Assembly (NCBI RefSeq): GCF_015863205.1 | Contig: NZ_JACBXQ010000005.1 | Location: 124,001-188,000 of the forward strand | Direction: 5' to 3' | DNA length: 64,000 nt | Source: Facklamia lactis | GTDB lineage: Bacteria; Bacillota; Bacilli; Lactobacillales; Aerococcaceae | Part shown: positions 61,527 to 64,000 of the stretch, in pieces | Position numbering within the stretch: the stretch's first letter is position 1 | Layout: each line of letters opens with the position of its first letter | The notes under the pieces: model-generated | What the model was told of the DNA's origin: nothing | The model's database searches: none | The model's input: the letters and a program-made list of their open reading frames with translations, nothing else | Program-made: the position numbers and the translations under genes

Positions 61527-62546
61527 TTATTTTTTTCTCATTGTTTTTCGAATATCTAAAGCAACCGCTACTACAATCACAATCCCTTGAACAACATTGG
61601 TCATTTCTGGAGTAATTCCCAAAAATTGTAGGCATGTTTTCAATAATTCAAAAACTAAAACCCCAATTAGGATTCCTGGAACCGTTCCAACACCACCTGA
61701 AGTAGAGACTCCTCCAATGGTAGCCGCAGCAATTGCTTCCAGCTCATAACCAGTTCCTGCGGTTACCGCAGCTGATCCTGTTTTGGCAGTTAATAAAAAT
61801 CCAGCAAGCGCATATAGAATACCGGCCAGCGAATAAATCAATATTTTAGATTTACTTGTATTCACTCCTGAAACTTCTGCTGCGATCTCATTCCCACCAA
61901 TCGCATACATTTCCTTACCGTATACGGTTCTACGATATAAAATAAACATGATGACTCCAATTGCCAATGCAATAAAAGCAAGATACGGTATTTGAATATC
62001 CCCCATCCGTAGACCCAGTGCACCAAATTTAGTGAAATCAGTATTCAATGATCCGATTGGTGCGTTTTGAGATAGCATCATATTTAATCCGTATATTGCA
62101 ATCTGCATCCCTAGTGTTGCAATAAAAGGTGGGACATTAAATTTAGAAATGATAATTCCATTAATAAGTCCAAAGAAAAGTCCTACTAATAATACAACTC
62201 CTAAAGCTACTATAATCGGAGATCCGGCAACATTTGGATACATGACTCCAGGAGCCTCAGCTCTTTGTAAGAATATAGCGGCAACAACTGAGCTGATCCC
62301 TACAATTCGACCAGCAGATAAGTCCGTTCCTCGAATAATTAAAGGTCCTGAAATCCCCAACGCTATAATAAATCTTACAGAGACATTCGACAGGATATTT
62401 TTCAAATTATTAAAACTCAAAAAGTTTCCCGCACTAAAAGCAGTATAAATGACCATTAATATAATGACGACTACTAATGCATTTTCAATCATCCAATCTT
62501 TTAATTTAAATGGTTTTTTTGTTATATTCTTATTCTCTTCTGTCAT
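61527..62546 (-). CDS. mglC: Galactose-type ABC transporter permease (MglC-like)
   Basis: About 339 residues of the RbsC/MglC family, eight to ten helices. VRFIIALGISGPLIIRGTDL and SAGRIVG follow E. coli MglC more closely than RbsC, and AIGGNEIAAEVSGVN is the shared cytoplasmic loop. Start at ATG 62546 after TTGGAGG; the longer frame overlaps mglA. Last gene of the visible operon. Confidence 0.85.
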   Translation of the reverse strand: MTEENKNITKKPFKLKDWMIENALVVVIILMVIYTAFSAGNFLSFNNLKNILSNVSVRFIIALGISGPLIIRGTDLSAGRIVGISSVVAAIFLQRAEAPGVMYPNVAGSPIIVALGVVLLVGLFFGLINGIIISKFNVPPFIATLGMQIAIYGLNMMLSQNAPIGSLNTDFTKFGALGLRMGDIQIPYLAFIALAIGVIMFILYRRTVYGKEMYAIGGNEIAAEVSGVNTSKSKILIYSLAGILYALAGFLLTAKTGSAAVTAGTGYELEAIAAATIGGVSTSGGVGTVPGILIGVLVFELLKTCLQFLGITPEMTNVVQGIVIVVAVALDIRKTMRKK

Positions 62547-62569
62547 TCTTTTTCCTCCAAAACTAACGA

Positions 62570-64000
62570 TCATTGCATATATTTCGTTGCTAAATCCATC
62601 ACTTTTTCCTGTGTGGCTTCTTCTTTATCCAAAAAGCCAGATATTTTTCCTTCACACATGACCATGATGCGGTCAGAAATCCCTAAGATTTCACTCATTT
62701 CTGAAGAAATTAATATAACCGATTTTCCAGAACGAGCAAGATTTAAGATTATTTCATAGATTTCAAATTTAGCCCCTACATCAATTCCCCTTGTTGGCTC
62801 ATCCAAGATAAAGACATCAGGATTCGTTGCCAACCACCGAGCTAATATCACCTTTTGTTGGTTGCCCCCTGATAAATTTTGAATTTCAGTGCTTGAAGAG
62901 GGCGTTTTGACTCGCATACTCTTAACGCCTTGTACTACAACATCTTGTATTTTTCTTTCATTCAATAATTTTGAGGCATCTCGATAATTGGGTAAGGAAG
63001 CTGTAATAATATTATCTTTCACAGAAAGAACCCCAAATATCCCTGATCCTCGTCTATCTTCCGTTACCAATGCAAAACCTTGTTTGATGGCTTCTTTCGG
63101 ATTATGATTAATAATCTCTTTGCCTCGATAGATTAACTGGCCATCAGGAAGATATTCTCGCAAACCATAAATAGCTTCCATTAATTCTGTTCGCTGTGCT
63201 CCAACCAGACCAGCGACACCTAATATTTCCCCTTCTCTTAAATTAAATGAGCAATTTTGAAAAGAAAGAGGATTAGGGGAAGTAAAATCTTTTACTTCTA
63301 ATATATTATCGGACTTGGGAGAAAAATCTTTTTCAGGAAATTGATTGACTAACTCACGTCCAACCATATGCTTAATAATTTCTCGTGTGGTAATTTTACT
63401 TGATTCATAAGTCCCAATATACTGTCCATCTCTCATAATCGTGATCTCATCTGAAATTTTTAATATCTCATCCATTTTATGAGAAATATAAATAATGCCA
63501 ATTCCTTCTTGCTTTAATTTATTAATTACCTTAAAAAGAACCTCAACTTCAGACTGAGTTAATGATGAGGTAGGCTCATCCATAATAATTATTTTGGCAT
63601 TATGAGAAATCGCTTTGGCAATTTCTACAGATTGTTGTTGCGATATGGTAAGATCTCCTAATTTTGTATCTGGAGAAACGGATAATCCTAAAATATCTAA
63701 ATATTTCTGTGTTTCTTCTTCCATTTTCTTATGGTCAACAGCCCAGCCTTTTTTTGGATAATTCCCTAAAAAGATATTCTCTGCTATCGTCATCTGAGGA
63801 ATCGGCTGCAATTCTTGATGAATCATCGCAACACCATGATCAATCGCTTCCTTTGAAGTTGAAAAACTTACTTCTTTCCCATCCAATAAGATTTCCCCAC
63901 TATCGTGATAATAAATACCATACAAGCACTTCATTAAGGTAGACTTTCCAGCACCATTCTCGCCCATCAAAGCATGAACCGTTCCTTTTTTTAAAGTTAA
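62570..64000 (-). CDS. mglA: Galactose/ribose-type ABC transporter ATPase, 5' end beyond the window (MglA-like)
   Basis: The frame is open to the right edge (LTLKKGTVHALMGENGAGKST), so the first 25 or so residues are missing. Two ATPase domains: the first with Walker A GENGAGKST, signature LTISQQQSVEIAKAI and IIMDEPTSSL; the second with a degenerate Walker A (GLVGAQRTEL), signature LSGGNQQKVILARW and FILDEPTRGID. This tandem plan is typical of RbsA/MglA. The sugar-binding protein is expected to the right of the window. Confidence 0.9.
   Translation of the reverse strand, partial: LTLKKGTVHALMGENGAGKSTLMKCLYGIYYHDSGEILLDGKEVSFSTSKEAIDHGVAMIHQELQPIPQMTIAENIFLGNYPKKGWAVDHKKMEEETQKYLDILGLSVSPDTKLGDLTISQQQSVEIAKAISHNAKIIIMDEPTSSLTQSEVEVLFKVINKLKQEGIGIIYISHKMDEILKISDEITIMRDGQYIGTYESSKITTREIIKHMVGRELVNQFPEKDFSPKSDNILEVKDFTSPNPLSFQNCSFNLREGEILGVAGLVGAQRTELMEAIYGLREYLPDGQLIYRGKEIINHNPKEAIKQGFALVTEDRRGSGIFGVLSVKDNIITASLPNYRDASKLLNERKIQDVVVQGVKSMRVKTPSSSTEIQNLSGGNQQKVILARWLATNPDVFILDEPTRGIDVGAKFEIYEIILNLARSGKSVILISSEMSEILGISDRIMVMCEGKISGFLDKEEATQEKVMDLATKYMQ

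Overview
The window reads as chromosome of a low-GC Gram-positive coccus of the Lactobacillales. An Aerococcaceae-like host (Facklamia or a relative) is my inference, from Bce, NrdI/E/F/H, MsmK, an LPXTG adhesin and a streptococcal-type histidine-triad protein occurring together. I saw no tRNA, rRNA, CRISPR array or insertion sequence. Most genes lie on the minus strand in short operons closed by clear rho-independent hairpins.

Layout. 1-460: end of an ABC-2 permease. 511-4250: fructose operon fruR-fruK-fruA. 4270-7530: a selenium/sulfur group made of a MetE-like protein with an in-frame UGA, a YedF-type protein, an AhpD-like protein, and a TudS-like desulfidase with an ECF S component. 7860-11832: LPXTG protein with BspA-type repeats. 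11870-15460: decaying phosphonate-type ABC operon that still carries a textbook Pho box. 15498-17292: metallothionein-like protein and MATE pump. 17365-21104: Leloir genes galM-galK-galT. 21300-24356: MsmK ATPase, PucR-like regulator, CobW GTPase. 24606-29473: grdX-grdE-grdB(Sec)-transporter-Crp/Fnr group. 29834-31566: corrinoid protein and UroD-type methyltransferase. 31725-32733: azlCD. 32983-37128: nrdI-nrdE-nrdF-nrdH behind a cobalamin riboswitch and NrdR-like boxes. 37129-38105: tautomerase and hydratase. 38300-42694: Bce-type detoxification module. 42747-44940: MFS pump with its TetR regulator. 45066-46792: small genes. 46928-52086: two ABC exporters and a LytTR/GHKL two-component system. 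52196-53751: methyltransferase and a TetR regulator. 53847-56184: methionine-type ABC importer. 56546-58108: small enzymes. 58310-60199: zinc-binding protein plus Pht protein behind a Zur-like operator. 60301-61305: secreted unknown. 61527-64000: mglC and the 3' part of mglA.

Themes that tie the window together. (1) Selenocysteine: grdB has UGA followed by a hairpin whose GG sits exactly where it does in E. coli fdhF, and a second gene, a MetE-like methyltransferase beside yedF, has UGA in the same local context. I regard the second as the most interesting object here. (2) Corrinoids: a cobalamin riboswitch with its own terminator precedes the B12-independent ribonucleotide reductase operon, and a corrinoid methyltransferase pair lies 5 kb away. 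(3) Exported proteins whose families are normally lipoproteins (PhnD, MetQ, ZnuA/AdcA, YehR) all lack the lipobox cysteine. (4) Two genes have an ideal Shine-Dalgarno followed at normal spacing by ATC rather than ATG/GTG/TTG.
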